A stretch of DNA of 64,000 bases. Origin: Acidimicrobiaceae bacterium (GTDB lineage: Bacteria; Actinomycetota; Acidimicrobiia; Acidimicrobiales; UBA8592). The DNA is taken from NCBI GenBank assembly GCA_024641655.1, contig JAHECR010000005.1, forward strand, positions 1 to 64,000, given 5' to 3'. The stretch's first letter is position 1; each line of letters begins with the position of its first letter. The notes below the pieces were generated by a model, which saw only the letters and a list, made by a program, of their open reading frames with translations, was not told where the DNA came from and made no database searches. Shown in pieces: positions 7,997 to 17,384 of the stretch. The position numbers were made by a program, and so were the translations under genes.

Positions 7997-9612
7997 CCGA
8001 GCACCCGCCATTTGGTGCCACGACGCTCGCAGGGACCCGAGCGATCGTCGGGCTCGTCGTCCGACGCGATCGGTTCCGGCTGCTCGTCTGGATCGCGTCG
8101 CTCACCGCCCTCATGGGGTTCTCCGCTCGATCGGTGTGGGCGCTGTACCGCACTCCCGAGGCGATCGACTCGTATGTCGGCACCGTCGGGGACAACCCTG
8201 CCTTGGTGTTGTTCGCGGGCCCCGGCTACGGCTTCCAGGACCCCAGTGTGGGCGCGATTCTCGTCAACGAGACCGCGTTGTGGATGGGCCTCGCAGCGGC
8301 GCTGATGGGCATCTTCCTGGTCGTGCGCCACACGAGGGCCGAGGAGGACAGCGAGCGCGCTGATCTGATCCGATCGCTCACCGTCGGTCGGCACGCTCCA
8401 ATCGTCGCCGTGTTGCTCGTCGCGGTCGCTGCGAACCTCCTGGTCGCGTTCGGGTCCGCGGTGGTGACGGTGGCGGTGGGGTTCGAACCAGTCGGGACCG
8501 TGGCGTTGTGCGCGTCATTCGGCCTCACAGCGATCTGTTTCGCTGCCGCGGGAGCGGTTGCGGCCCAGATTGCCCCGACCGCTCGCTCAGCCCTCGGGCT
8601 GGCGACGGGCATGCTCGGGCTGGCGTTCGTCGTGCGCGGGGTCGGCGATGTGCGCATCGGCTGGCTGTCGTGGCTGACCCCGTTCGGTTGGGGCATCGGC
8701 GTACGCGCCTTCGCAGGCGAACGCTGGTGGGTGTTTCCGGCGCTCCTGCTGTTCGGCCTGCTCCTTCTCGCCACCGCGTTCTGGCTCGCTGCGCACCGAG
8801 ACCTCGGAGGCGGGATCATCAGCGACCGTCCCGGACCGGCCTCGGGCGCGCCTTGGATGCTGCGGCCGACCGGGCTCGCCTTACGCCTGCAACGTGCATC
8901 GGTGTGCGGCTGGGCCGTCGGGTTGCTGTCGTGCGGCCTCGTCTACGGCTCGATGGGCGACGCAGTCGAGTCGATGCTGCGCGACAACCCGCAGCTGGCC
9001 GACTACTTCGCGCAGCTCCAGGGTGCCTCGGTCACCGACGCCTATCTGGCCACGGCCGTCTCGATGCTCGGGATGGTTGCGGGCGGATTCGCGATCGCCT
9101 CTGCCCTCCGCGCCCGCAGCGAGGAGGCGAGTGGCTACGCGGAGCTTCTGCTGACGACGCCCATGGCTCGTGGCGCGTGGGTCCGCTCCCATGTGGCGCT
9201 CTCGGTGGCCGGGACACTGGTGGTGACCGCAGCGTCGGGCTTCGGACTCGGCGTTGCGCACGCCGTGGTCTCCGGCGACCCCGCAGCGATCGGGCGACTC
9301 AGCGCCGCGAGCGTCGCGACCACACCCGCGATCCTGGTGCTCGTGGGTGTCACCACGGCGATCTTCGGCTGGCTGCCCCGGTGGTCCATGCTCGCCTGGG
9401 CCGCGTTCGTCGTGGTTGTCGGCGTCGGTGTCTTCGGCGAAGTGCTCGGCCTGTCGTCCTGGCTCCGAGCCGTGTCCCCCTTCGACCACCTGGCGGCGAT
9501 GCCCGCCGAGGACTTCGACCCGGTGTCCACCGCAGTTCTGCTGTTCATCGCTGCGGGTCTCCTCGCCATCGGCGAGCTCGGGTTCGTCCGCCGTGACCTG
9601 GAAGCGGCGTAG
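7993..9612 (+). CDS. ABC-2 type exporter permease (12 membrane segments)
   Basis: A 539-residue polytopic protein forming the membrane part of the exporter with the upstream ATPase. It shows two similar halves, each with about six hydrophobic segments (first half about residues 30-280, second about 300-530), as in the tetronasin/polyketide-antibiotic permease family. The second half opens [23 protein letters not shown], parallel to [19 protein letters not shown] in the first. Start ATG at 7993 overlaps the ATPase stop by 4 bp. Substrate is unknown; drug or lipid export is a family-based guess. Confidence 0.92.
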   Translation: MTEHPPFGATTLAGTRAIVGLVVRRDRFRLLVWIASLTALMGFSARSVWALYRTPEAIDSYVGTVGDNPALVLFAGPGYGFQDPSVGAILVNETALWMGLAAALMGIFLVVRHTRAEEDSERADLIRSLTVGRHAPIVAVLLVAVAANLLVAFGSAVVTVAVGFEPVGTVALCASFGLTAICFAAAGAVAAQIAPTARSALGLATGMLGLAFVVRGVGDVRIGWLSWLTPFGWGIGVRAFAGERWWVFPALLLFGLLLLATAFWLAAHRDLGGGIISDRPGPASGAPWMLRPTGLALRLQRASVCGWAVGLLSCGLVYGSMGDAVESMLRDNPQLADYFAQLQGASVTDAYLATAVSMLGMVAGGFAIASALRARSEEASGYAELLLTTPMARGAWVRSHVALSVAGTLVVTAASGFGLGVAHAVVSGDPAAIGRLSAASVATTPAILVLVGVTTAIFGWLPRWSMLAWAAFVVVVGVGVFGEVLGLSSWLRAVSPFDHLAAMPAEDFDPVSTAVLLFIAAGLLAIGELGFVRRDLEAA

Positions 9613-9621
9613 GCGCCGCTT
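9602..9621. terminator. Hairpin at convergent gene ends
   Basis: AAGCGGCG (9602-9609) and CGCCGCTT (9614-9621) form a perfect 8-bp stem with loop TAGG, overlapping the permease stop. It lies four bases from the lipoprotein stop on the other strand. There is no long T tract; it could serve both directions. Confidence 0.5.
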
Positions 9622-9625
9622 GGAT

Positions 9626-10567
9626 TCAGGGGCTCGGCAAGAGGGGGTACTCGAGCACGGCGGTCTGGCGTCGCTCCCCGTCGAGCGCGTAGACGATCAA
9701 CGCGTCGAGGCCCGATGGGAGGTCGGTCACCTCGACTTTCCACGTCGGGCGTTCCTGACCCGCCGAAACCGTCTCGACGCCCTCCGCAACGATGTGGCCT
9801 GCCCCGTCGACGAGCACCCAGTGGACGTCTACGGGCGGAGTCGTCGCACTCCCGGCGATCGATATCGTGGCCGGCAGCGGCTGGCCCCACGCCGGCTCCT
9901 CGACGGCGATCGGAGGGAGCAGGTCACGATAGTCGTCGCGCGTCTGCGGGCTCTCGAGGAGCACGCCCTCGCCGCCCAGCACCGTGAGCGGCACGCCCTC
10001 CACGGTCAGGTTCACGGCATCGATGTCGGCGAAGCGGGTGGCCGTGAACACGAGCTGGGCGACGCGCCCACGCATGGAGAGTGAACCGCCACCGCTCTCG
10101 AAGGCACGGCTCACGTCGATCGTCGCGATCGCATCGGCGACCGTGACGCCGAGCACGACCGTGTCCTGCGGCAGGGGACTCGAGAGGTTCTGCTCGATCT
10201 CGCTCGGGCTGGGGCCTGCGGCGAGGAGCCGGAGAGTGGCCAACAGGTCGGCCGGGCCGGGGCGGAATACCGGCACGAGGTACGGCCCGACCTGGGTGGG
10301 GTAGCCGGCGAAGAAGAGGTAGATCGTGGCACCGACCGTTTCGGGCTCGGGGGCCGCGGTGGGCGCGACGCGCGTCGGGGCGAGGCCGGGAGTCGCCGTC
10401 GCGGGCGGCGCGTCGCGGGTCGGCGTCGTCGCTCCCGACGGTGTCGTATCGGCCAGCGGCCCCACGTCGCCCCCGCACGAGACGAGCAGCGCAGCCACGG
10501 TCATCAAGACCGCTACCAGGGCCCAGAAGCCTGGGCCCCGCCGGTGACGCCGCGTCTGTTCCTTCAT
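9626..10567 (-). CDS. Lipoprotein with GerMN and Gmad2 domains
   Basis: A 313-residue envelope lipoprotein. The signal peptide ends in LLVSC (Cys31), then a Thr/Pro/Ala linker to about 85. The GerMN domain (about 90-195) begins ATIYLFFAGYPTQVGPYLVPVFR and contains TVLGVTVADAIATIDVSRAF. The Gmad2 beta-sandwich (about 210-305) has WGQPLPATISIAGSATTPPV and HIVAEGVETVSAG. GerM-type proteins assist peptidoglycan remodelling in spore formers; a wall role is likely here too, by inference. Its ATG overlaps the deacetylase stop (ATGA), so the two are co-translated. Confidence 0.9.
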   Translation of the reverse strand: MKEQTRRHRRGPGFWALVAVLMTVAALLVSCGGDVGPLADTTPSGATTPTRDAPPATATPGLAPTRVAPTAAPEPETVGATIYLFFAGYPTQVGPYLVPVFRPGPADLLATLRLLAAGPSPSEIEQNLSSPLPQDTVVLGVTVADAIATIDVSRAFESGGGSLSMRGRVAQLVFTATRFADIDAVNLTVEGVPLTVLGGEGVLLESPQTRDDYRDLLPPIAVEEPAWGQPLPATISIAGSATTPPVDVHWVLVDGAGHIVAEGVETVSAGQERPTWKVEVTDLPSGLDALIVYALDGERRQTAVLEYPLLPSP

Positions 10568-11529
10568 CTGATCACCTCCGGGACCGTGACGAACTGGTAG
10601 CCGCCAGCCCGCAGCCCCTCGACGATGCCCGGGAGCGCTTCCCAGTCGGTGCTCAGCGCGCCGACGTGCATGAGGTAGATCGCCCCGTTTACCGCTCCCT
10701 CGAGGCATCGTTGCGTGACGAGCGCCGGGTCGAGGCCCTGCCACCCCAGCGAATCGACGGTCCACATGACGGCATAGTGGTATCCGGCGGTGGCGACGTC
10801 GACCAGCACCTGCGTGTTGTAGGCGCCGTAGGGCGGCCGGAACCAGGGCACCATCGTCGAGCCGGTGATCGTCTGCACTGCCGATTCCGCCCGAGCGAGC
10901 TGATCGAGTCGCTCGGCGGTGTCGAGTGTTTCCATGTGGGGATGGTCGTACGTGTGGTTGATCAGCACGTGCCCCTCGTCGACCATCCGGGCCACGAGAT
11001 CGGGGTTGTCGAGGGCCCAGAGTCCGGTCATGCCGAAGCTCGCGGGAATGGCTTTTGCCGCGAGGTAATCGAGGATCTCCGCAGCGGACCCGCGGTCGGA
11101 GCCGGCGTCGAACGTCAGCGCCACGCGGCGCAGCTGCGTCGTGCCGCGGGTCACGACGATGGCCGGTTGGGTCGGCGGCTGGGTCGGCCTCGGCGTTGGG
11201 GTCGGGACAGCGGTAGCCGAGGGGGTGGGTGCGGTCGTGGGCACCTGGGTCGGGGTGGGGGCGCGCGTCGCGGTCGGGCCGGGCGTTTCGCTCGGGGGTG
11301 GTGAGGGGGTCGGCGTCGCCAGCGGGGTCGGCGTGGGCAGCGGGGTCGGCGTCGCGACGGGCTCGCCGGTGGGCGCCGCCGTCGCCGTGTCCGCGGGAGA
11401 GCTGGTCGGCTCCGCAACCGGCGCGCCGGCCCCACAGCTGCACAGTGCGGCCGCGCAGGCCATGAGCAGTGCGCCGCTCGGCACGAGGAGCCGGGCGCGG
11501 CAAGCACGGGCGACGATTCGGCATGGCAC
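10564..11529 (-). CDS. Polysaccharide deacetylase lipoprotein
   Basis: A 321-residue NodB-fold enzyme expected to remove N- or O-acetyl groups from peptidoglycan or surface glycan outside the membrane. I chose the GTG at 11529, which gives a signal peptide with lipobox LCSC (Cys32); an upstream GTG at 11661 would bury it and overlap the next gene. A long Pro/Thr linker (40-122) precedes the catalytic domain: TFDAG (139-143) carries the base Asp, NHTYDHP (191-197) the metal histidines, and WFRPPYGAYN the arginine motif. TFDAG instead of TFDD is normal for one subfamily. It is coupled to the GerMN lipoprotein downstream. Confidence 0.9.
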   Translation of the reverse strand: MPCRIVARACRARLLVPSGALLMACAAALCSCGAGAPVAEPTSSPADTATAAPTGEPVATPTPLPTPTPLATPTPSPPPSETPGPTATRAPTPTQVPTTAPTPSATAVPTPTPRPTQPPTQPAIVVTRGTTQLRRVALTFDAGSDRGSAAEILDYLAAKAIPASFGMTGLWALDNPDLVARMVDEGHVLINHTYDHPHMETLDTAERLDQLARAESAVQTITGSTMVPWFRPPYGAYNTQVLVDVATAGYHYAVMWTVDSLGWQGLDPALVTQRCLEGAVNGAIYLMHVGALSTDWEALPGIVEGLRAGGYQFVTVPEVIR

Positions 11530-11638
11530 GCCTTGAACGTACTCAGCTACAAGGCGACCGGGCAGGGGCTTTGGCCTTCTCACGGCCCTGCTGCGCGGTT
11601 CGGGATCCGCCGCCCCACCAACCTGCCCGAGGTCGCGC

Positions 11639-12823
11639 TCAGGCGGGGTCGAGCCAGGCACTGAGCGCGTCGGCAGTGCGCATCAGGTCGTCGATCTCGA
11701 CCCATTCGGTCGCCTGGTGCGCGTCGTCGATGCAGCCCGGACCGAAGACCGCGATCTCGGGAACGAAGCCCCCGTAGCGGAGGGCGTTCGTCCCGAACGG
11801 CGCGACCGCGGGCTCTGTGCCCGCAGCCCGTGCCAGCGTCGAGATCAGGGGTGTGTCGGCAGGGACGTAGAAGGCCGGCGAACCCATGGACCCGAGCTGA
11901 GGTGGGGCCAGCGACTCGATGTCGACCGGCAGCGGGCAGGCCCGCTCGATCAGCTCCACGAGGCGGTCGTATTCGACGTCGGGATCTTCCCCGGGCACCA
12001 GCCGGCGACCCACGTTGATCGTGCAGCGCGCCGGCACGACATTGGCTCCGGTCCCTCCCTCGATGAGGCCCACCGACAAGCTGCCCACCCCGACGGGCGT
12101 CGTCGCCACCCCGGCCTCGAGGCGCCGGTGCTCGGCTTCCAGCGCCTCGAGGATCTTGGCCATGGCGAAGATGGCGTTCTTCCCGAGGTGGGGTTGCGCG
12201 CTGTGCGCGGCAACGCCGAGCGTCGAAACGCGCATCCCCATCCCTCCCTTGTGCCCATGGATCGGTGCGAGCTGTGTCGGTTCGGCGCTCACGATCTGGT
12301 CGACGCGAACCCGGCGCTCGGTGGCCCACTGCCTGAAGCGCATGGCGCCGAGCAGCCCTCCGCCCTCCTCGCCGACCGTGCCGATCACGAGCAGGTTGGG
12401 ACGTGGTCGCACTCCACGCGCCTGCCACTCCTCGAGCAGCGTCAGCACCACCCCAAGGGTGGCCTTGGTGTCGAGGGCTCCCCTCCCCCAGACTCTCCCG
12501 TCTTCGATGCGCCCGTCGAAGGGGTCGTCGGTCATGTGCTCGACCGTCACCGTGTCGGTGTGCACGTCGATCACCACCAGGGCGTCGCTGCGGCCGGCGA
12601 AGCGGGCGTACACGTTGGGGCGGTCGTCGATGACCGGGTCGAGGGTCACTTCCTCCGCACCGAGCTCGGCGAAGCGCGCCGCCAGGTGTTCTGCCAGCGC
12701 CCGCTCCCCCGGTTCTCGCGCTCTCGGGCCGGCATGGAGCGGGTTGACGCTCGGGATGCGCACCAGCGAGGCGACATTGCCGGCGATCCGGCGACGGTCG
12801 AGGGCCACACCGCAATCTCCCAT
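11639..12823 (-). CDS. M20 family metallopeptidase (ArgE/DapE type)
   Basis: A 394-residue zinc hydrolase. Metal and catalytic residues are visible: VVIDVHTDTV (His88, Asp90), GRGALDTK (Asp118), GTVGEEGGG (Glu152-Glu153), and the dimerisation domain from HGHKGGMGMR to about 310. The ATG at 12823 gives the usual N-terminus; longer upstream frames read antisense into the next gene. It is divergent, with 49 bp between, from an N-acyl-D-amino-acid deacylase, suggesting shared use of N-acylated amino acids or peptides. Exact substrate is unknown. Confidence 0.92.
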   Translation of the reverse strand: MGDCGVALDRRRIAGNVASLVRIPSVNPLHAGPRAREPGERALAEHLAARFAELGAEEVTLDPVIDDRPNVYARFAGRSDALVVIDVHTDTVTVEHMTDDPFDGRIEDGRVWGRGALDTKATLGVVLTLLEEWQARGVRPRPNLLVIGTVGEEGGGLLGAMRFRQWATERRVRVDQIVSAEPTQLAPIHGHKGGMGMRVSTLGVAAHSAQPHLGKNAIFAMAKILEALEAEHRRLEAGVATTPVGVGSLSVGLIEGGTGANVVPARCTINVGRRLVPGEDPDVEYDRLVELIERACPLPVDIESLAPPQLGSMGSPAFYVPADTPLISTLARAAGTEPAVAPFGTNALRYGGFVPEIAVFGPGCIDDAHQATEWVEIDDLMRTADALSAWLDPA

Positions 12824-12859
12824 CTCGGTGGGGCCCTGTCCACAGGACCACTCCCGTGC

Positions 12860-12865
12860 GACAAT
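12860..12865 (+). promoter_or_regulatory. -10-like GACAAT, probable leaderless start
   Basis: GACAAT ends seven bases before the ATG at 12873 in the 49-bp divergent gap, and no ribosome site precedes that ATG. Confidence 0.4.
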
Positions 12866-12872
12866 CGGGCCC

Positions 12873-14579
12873 ATGTACGAGCTTCTGATCGAGAACGGCA
12901 CGGTGGTCGACGGCACCGGCGCCGCGGGCTTCCGCGCCGACGTGGGCATCGCCGGTGGGCGCATCGTGGCGGTCGGTGCCCTGGGGGGCGAGCCGTCCCG
13001 CCGCAAGATCGATGCCGAAGGCCACGTCGTGACCCCTGGCTTCGTCGACGTCCACACGCACATGGACGCGCAGATCGCGTGGGACGGCCTCGGCGAGAGC
13101 TCCGTGTGGCATGGTGTCACGACCGCCGTGATGGGGAATTGCGGGTTCACCCTGGCCCCGGTGCGCTCCGACGCCCGGGAGCTGGTGGTCCGCAACCTCG
13201 AGCGCGCCGAGGACATCGCCCCCGAGGCCATGGCCGCCGGCATCGACTGGCAATGGGAGACGTTTCGGGAGTACCTCGACTTCGTCGACCGGACACCCAA
13301 AGGGATCAACTACGCGGGCTACTTGGGCCACTCAGCGCTCCGCACGTGGGCGATGGGTGAGCGTGCATTCACCGACGAAGCCGGACCCGACGATCTTGCG
13401 CTGATGGTCGCGCAGGTGCAGGACGCGTTGCGGGCAGGAGCGCTTGGTCTGACGACGTCCATCTCCCCCAACCACGAGACCTCCGACGATCGTCCGGTTG
13501 CCAGCCGTGTCGCGTCCTGGTCGGAGATCGCCACCCTCGTCGGTGCCATGGGAGCGATGGGCGCAGGTATCTTCGAGCTGGCGAACCACGGCGATCTCCG
13601 CGGACCCGATCCCGCCAAGCGCGAGGCATACATCGCCCGGATGGCCGACCTGGCACGTACCACGGGCATCCCGATCACCTACGGCGCCCTCGCTTTCGGA
13701 GACGAGGACCACGAGTGGCGCCCCATCGTGGAGATGTGCGACCGGATCAACGGCTCGGGCGGCACGAGCTGGGCTCAGGTCCACAGCCGGCAATTCGGCG
13801 TCCTCTGGTCATTTGCGACCCGGCTGCCCTTCGATCGCCTCCCCGAGTGGGCCGATCTGCGACGCCGTCCGCTCCCCGAACAGGCAGCCGTCCTCCGCGA
13901 CCCCGACAGGCGCGACCGACTCGTGGCTGCTGCCGAGCGGGGCGACTACGGGCGCGCCATCGGCGCCGAGACCCGAGCGCCGGAATGGGACCAGGTGTTC
14001 CTCCTCGACCGGCCCTTGCCCCCGTTCCGGCCGATCAGCGCGATCGCGGCCGACCGGGGGGTGTCGCCGATGCGGGCCTTCGTCGACCTCGCGCTCGAGG
14101 CAGAGCTCGAGGGGTTCTTCATGCAGGCCGTGTTCAACCGCAACCAGGACAAGGTGCTCGAACTGCTGTGCCACCCTCAGGCGATCCCCACGTTCAGCGA
14201 CAGCGGCGCGCACGTGACCCAGATCATGGACAGTTCCCTGCCGACCCACCTGCTCGGCCACTGGGTGCGAAACGTCGGTGCGTTCACGCTCGAGGACGCA
14301 GTCCGGCGCCTCACGTGGTTGCCCGCGCGCGCCTGGGGTTTCGACGATCGGGGCCGGGTACACGAGGGTTGCACTGCCGACCTCAACGTGTTCGACCCTG
14401 CGACGGTCGCTCCCAACATGCCCGAGCTCGTCCATGATCTGCCCGCCGGCGCAGCCCGACTGCGGCAGACCGCGACGGGCTTCCTGGCCACTGTGGTGGG
14501 CGGCGAGGTCCTCGTCGACGACGGCGCGCCGACCGATGCTCGCCCCGGACGACTCATTCGGGGCCCGCTGGCGTCCTGA
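12873..14579 (+). CDS. N-acyl-D-amino-acid deacylase family amidohydrolase
   Basis: A 568-residue amidohydrolase with the D-aminoacylase layout. The N-terminal beta-sandwich half is MYELLIENGTVVDGTGAAGF; the metal site begins with GFVDVHTHMD (His61, His63); MGNCGFTLAP is the family cysteine motif; FSDSGAHVTQIMD and the C-terminal RVHEGCTADLNVFDP close the barrel and sandwich. It would release D-amino acids or remove N-acyl groups from related substrates. It is divergent from the M20 peptidase. Hydantoinase-like or dihydroorotase-like activity is less likely given the GNCG motif. Confidence 0.92.
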   Translation: MYELLIENGTVVDGTGAAGFRADVGIAGGRIVAVGALGGEPSRRKIDAEGHVVTPGFVDVHTHMDAQIAWDGLGESSVWHGVTTAVMGNCGFTLAPVRSDARELVVRNLERAEDIAPEAMAAGIDWQWETFREYLDFVDRTPKGINYAGYLGHSALRTWAMGERAFTDEAGPDDLALMVAQVQDALRAGALGLTTSISPNHETSDDRPVASRVASWSEIATLVGAMGAMGAGIFELANHGDLRGPDPAKREAYIARMADLARTTGIPITYGALAFGDEDHEWRPIVEMCDRINGSGGTSWAQVHSRQFGVLWSFATRLPFDRLPEWADLRRRPLPEQAAVLRDPDRRDRLVAAAERGDYGRAIGAETRAPEWDQVFLLDRPLPPFRPISAIAADRGVSPMRAFVDLALEAELEGFFMQAVFNRNQDKVLELLCHPQAIPTFSDSGAHVTQIMDSSLPTHLLGHWVRNVGAFTLEDAVRRLTWLPARAWGFDDRGRVHEGCTADLNVFDPATVAPNMPELVHDLPAGAARLRQTATGFLATVVGGEVLVDDGAPTDARPGRLIRGPLAS

Positions 14580-14594
14580 CGCGCCGACCGCCCC

Positions 14595-16154
14595 TCAGTG
14601 CACCGGCGGTGCGACTGCCGCATCGCGCGCTGCGAACGACCACGTCTTCAGCGGGGCCTCCCTGAGCAGCAACGACACCCCGACGGCGATCAACCCGCTG
14701 GCGATCGCCCAGGGATAGACGCCCTGGATCGCGTCGGCATAGGACGTTCGGACCAAGGTGCGAGCAGGTTCGGCGAGGCCGCGGATCACGTCTGGACCAC
14801 CGTAGGCGTCTCCTGCCGAGACATCTCCAGCCGAGACGAGTGCCCCGAGCCGATCGGTGACTCGCGTCGCGAAGATCGTGCCGAACGCCGCGGCCCCGAC
14901 CGAACCGCCCAGCTGCTGGAAGAAGTTGATCACGCCGGTGGTGGCACCGAGATCCTCCCGGGAGACCTCGTTCTGAGCGGCCATGACCGGGACCACCGAT
15001 CCGAGGCCCATCGTGAAACCCAACAGGCCGAGATACACCGCGATGAAGCCGCCGCCGGTGTCGACGGTGACGGCGAGCATCATCACCATGCATGCCGTCA
15101 AGCCGATCGCGCTCAGGATGGGGAAGATGCGGTACGTGCCGGTTCGGGCGATCAGCCGGCCGGTCGCGATCGCGACGATCATGTTCATGATCGCGAACGA
15201 CGCCAGGTACTGCCAGACATCGGACGCCTTGACCCCTTCGACGACTTGGAGGAACTGCTGCACGGGGATCAACGTCCCGCCGAGGACCGTGAGCGACACG
15301 AAGAACGAGAACCCTGCCGAGACCACCACGGCGCGATTGCGCATCAGGTGCAGCGGCACGACCGGTTCGGCGACGCGTCGCTCCTGGAGCACGAAAGCCG
15401 CGAGAAGCACGGCGCTCGCGATGAGGAGGCCGACGATGGTCCCCGACCCCCAGGCGTAGCGTTGACCGCCCCACACCATCGCCATCAGGAACGCGACGAC
15501 GGCCCCGATGACCAGGATTGATCCGAAGTAGTCGATGCGGTGCTCGATGCGCACGTGACCGCTCTCGAGCACCGCCGCGATGACCACCAGGGCCACGAAA
15601 CCGATCGGGAGGTTCAGCCAGAACACCCACCGCCATGACAGGGCGTCGAGGATCACGCCACCGACTGCAGGCCCAGCGACGATGCCCGCAGACGCCATCA
15701 TCGTGAAGTACGCCTGGTAGCGGCCGCGCTGGCGCGGCGAGACGACCTCGCCGACGATCGCCAGCGCCGTGACCATGATCCCGCCGGCGCCGATCCCCTG
15801 AACGACGCGAGCGGCCAGGAGCTGCGGGATTGTCTGGGCGATCCCGCAGGCGAGCGAGCCGACGAGGAACACGGAGATGGCGTACTGGTACACCTGCTTG
15901 CGGCCGTAGAGGTCGCTGAGCTTGCCGTAGATGGGGACCATGGCCGTTGACGCCAACATGTACGAGACCAGGATCCACGCCTGGTCGGCGGCATTGCCGA
16001 GTTCTGTCGAAATGGTCGGCAGCGCCACCGCCACGATCGTCGAATCGATCACTGCCAGGAGGTTGCCGCACATGAGGGCCCCGACGATCGCCATGATCCG
16101 GCGCGCTGGCAGCTCCTCGAACGTGTCGAGCCCCTCTGTCGTCGCGTCAGGCAC
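14595..16154 (-). CDS. MFS multidrug transporter, DHA2 (EmrB/QacA) type
   Basis: A 519-residue exporter with 14 hydrophobic segments. Motif C-like and A-like elements are visible: CGNLLAVIDSTIVAVALPTI in the first segment, KLSDLYGRKQVY after the second, and GPAVGGVILDALSWRWVFWL, the DHA2 signature. The GTG at 16154 follows AACAGGGGGTTGCG and gives a short cytoplasmic N-terminus; a start at 16241 would add 29 basic residues. It probably expels drugs or metabolites using the proton gradient. No TetR regulator is adjacent. Confidence 0.92.
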   Translation of the reverse strand: MPDATTEGLDTFEELPARRIMAIVGALMCGNLLAVIDSTIVAVALPTISTELGNAADQAWILVSYMLASTAMVPIYGKLSDLYGRKQVYQYAISVFLVGSLACGIAQTIPQLLAARVVQGIGAGGIMVTALAIVGEVVSPRQRGRYQAYFTMMASAGIVAGPAVGGVILDALSWRWVFWLNLPIGFVALVVIAAVLESGHVRIEHRIDYFGSILVIGAVVAFLMAMVWGGQRYAWGSGTIVGLLIASAVLLAAFVLQERRVAEPVVPLHLMRNRAVVVSAGFSFFVSLTVLGGTLIPVQQFLQVVEGVKASDVWQYLASFAIMNMIVAIATGRLIARTGTYRIFPILSAIGLTACMVMMLAVTVDTGGGFIAVYLGLLGFTMGLGSVVPVMAAQNEVSREDLGATTGVINFFQQLGGSVGAAAFGTIFATRVTDRLGALVSAGDVSAGDAYGGPDVIRGLAEPARTLVRTSYADAIQGVYPWAIASGLIAVGVSLLLREAPLKTWSFAARDAAVAPPVH

Positions 16155-16262
16155 CGCAACCCCCTGTTCCCCCTCGTAGGCGCGCGGGAGCGTAGCATCG
16201 CCCGGCGGCGCGCCGGACCACGAGAGCCGTCTGCGACGCAACCGGCGCGGCGCCCGGAGCGC

Positions 16263-16268
16263 TAGGTT
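16263..16268 (+). promoter_or_regulatory. -10 hexamer TAGGTT upstream of PanE-like gene
   Basis: TAGGTT ends seven bases before a GTG at 16276 that opens a 15-codon frame, about 100 bases before the PanE-like start. It is the likeliest promoter of that gene. Confidence 0.4.
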
Positions 16269-16275
16269 CGCAATG

Positions 16276-16323
16276 GTGCCGCGAAGAGGGAGAATGCAAC
16301 CATGCTCACCAGCAAAGCGCTGA
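16276..16323 (+). CDS. Possible leaderless leader peptide (15 aa)
   Basis: The frame GTG-CCG-CGA-AGA runs to TGA at 16321 and encodes VPRRGRMQPCSPAKR. Only its position, seven bases after TAGGTT and upstream of a gene, supports it. No homologue is recognised. Confidence 0.2.
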   Translation: MPRRGRMQPCSPAKR

Positions 16324-16379
16324 GCGGCGACGCCGCGGTGTGCCCGCTCCAGGCGAGGGTTGAGCCATGCGGGTCGTGA
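16302..16379 (+). CDS. Possible 25-aa upstream ORF overlapping the PanE-like start
   Basis: ATG at 16302 stands after GAGGGAGAATGCAACC, a reasonable ribosome site. It encodes a 25-residue peptide with two cysteines whose stop overlaps the first codons of the reductase by 13 bp. It may couple or gate translation of that gene; this rests on arrangement alone. Confidence 0.25.
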   Translation: MLTSKALSGDAAVCPLQARVEPCGS

Positions 16380-17350
16380 TCTACGGGGCCGGGGCCGTCG
16401 GCGGCGTCATCGGAGTGCGACTGCAGCAGCACGGCCACGACGTCGTTCTCATCGCACGCGGCGCGCACCTCGACGCCATCCGCGCTCGGGGGTTGACCTT
16501 TCGCTCCCCCACGGAGGACCTCACCGTGCCGATGCACGCGGTCGGACATCCGTCCGAGCTCGACTTCGCCGCCGACGACATCGTTCTGCTGACCATGAAG
16601 TCGCAACACACACAAGGAGCGTTGCTCGACCTCCGCGCTGCAGCAGGCGCAGGCGTGCCCGTGGTGTGCGCCCAGAACGGTGTCGCCAACGAAGCCATGG
16701 CTCTCCGGCTGTTCCCCGATGTCTACGCGATGCTCGTGATCCTCCCGGCTTCACATCTCGAACCCGGCGTGATCGCCACCGAGGCTCGCACCACCACCGG
16801 GATCCTCGACACCGGCCGCTTCCCACACGGCGTCGACGGGCGCATCACGGAGCTCGCGGCGATGGTCGACAGTTCCGGATTCAGCTGCCGGGCCGATGCC
16901 TCGATCATGCGCTGGAAGTACGCCAAACTGCTCTCCAACCTCGGAAACGCCTTGGACGCCGTGGCGGGGCGCCAGAGTGAGGCCGCGACCACCATTGGGA
17001 GGCTCATGCGGCAGGAGGCGCTGGCGTGTTTCGCTGCAGCGGGCATCGACTGCGCCACCGCCGACGAGATGCGGGCGCGCCGAGACGGGGTGATCGAGCT
17101 CGGCCCCGTCGCCGGTCAGGACCGCGGCGGCAGCTCATCATGGCAGAGCCTCCAGCGCGGCACCGGCAACATCGAAGCCGACTACCTAAACGGCGAGATC
17201 GTCGAGCTGGGGCGGCTCCACGCGGTCCCGACACCTGCCAACGAGGTGCTCCAGCGTGCCGCCCACGACCTCGCGACTGCCAAAGCACCGCCCGGGTCCA
17301 CGTCCGCGGAGGACCTGCTGCGCATGATCAACGCCTACAGCTCGCGCTGA
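16367..17350 (+). CDS. 2-dehydropantoate 2-reductase family protein (PanE-like)
   Basis: A 327-residue NADP-dependent reductase of the ketopantoate-reductase family. The Rossmann motif GAGAVGG is at 7-13. CAQNGVANE (Asn104) and RWKYAKLLSNLGN (Lys184, Asn191) match the catalytic lysine and substrate-binding residues. The C-terminal helical domain includes SSWQSLQRGTGNIEADYLNGEIV, the usual family end pattern. No other pantothenate gene is near, so it may act on another 2-oxo acid; many actinobacteria carry several paralogues. Confidence 0.88.
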   Translation: MRVVIYGAGAVGGVIGVRLQQHGHDVVLIARGAHLDAIRARGLTFRSPTEDLTVPMHAVGHPSELDFAADDIVLLTMKSQHTQGALLDLRAAAGAGVPVVCAQNGVANEAMALRLFPDVYAMLVILPASHLEPGVIATEARTTTGILDTGRFPHGVDGRITELAAMVDSSGFSCRADASIMRWKYAKLLSNLGNALDAVAGRQSEAATTIGRLMRQEALACFAAAGIDCATADEMRARRDGVIELGPVAGQDRGGSSSWQSLQRGTGNIEADYLNGEIVELGRLHAVPTPANEVLQRAAHDLATAKAPPGSTSAEDLLRMINAYSSR

Positions 17351-17371
17351 GGCGGCCGGAGCCCCGCCCGC

Positions 17372-17377
17372 TACGTT
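17372..17377 (+). promoter_or_regulatory. -10 hexamer TACGTT, leaderless start
   Basis: TACGTT ends seven bases before the ATG at 17385, 22 bases after the preceding gene, with no ribosome site. Confidence 0.45.
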
Positions 17378-17384
17378 GGGCTGC

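Noticed and set aside
12646..12864. Short frame in the M20 start region
   Set aside because: Another frame of the same strand inside the peptidase gene, without domain features.
13332..13793. Minus-strand frame inside the D-aminoacylase gene
   Set aside because: Antisense shadow. The plus frame has metal-binding and family motifs throughout.
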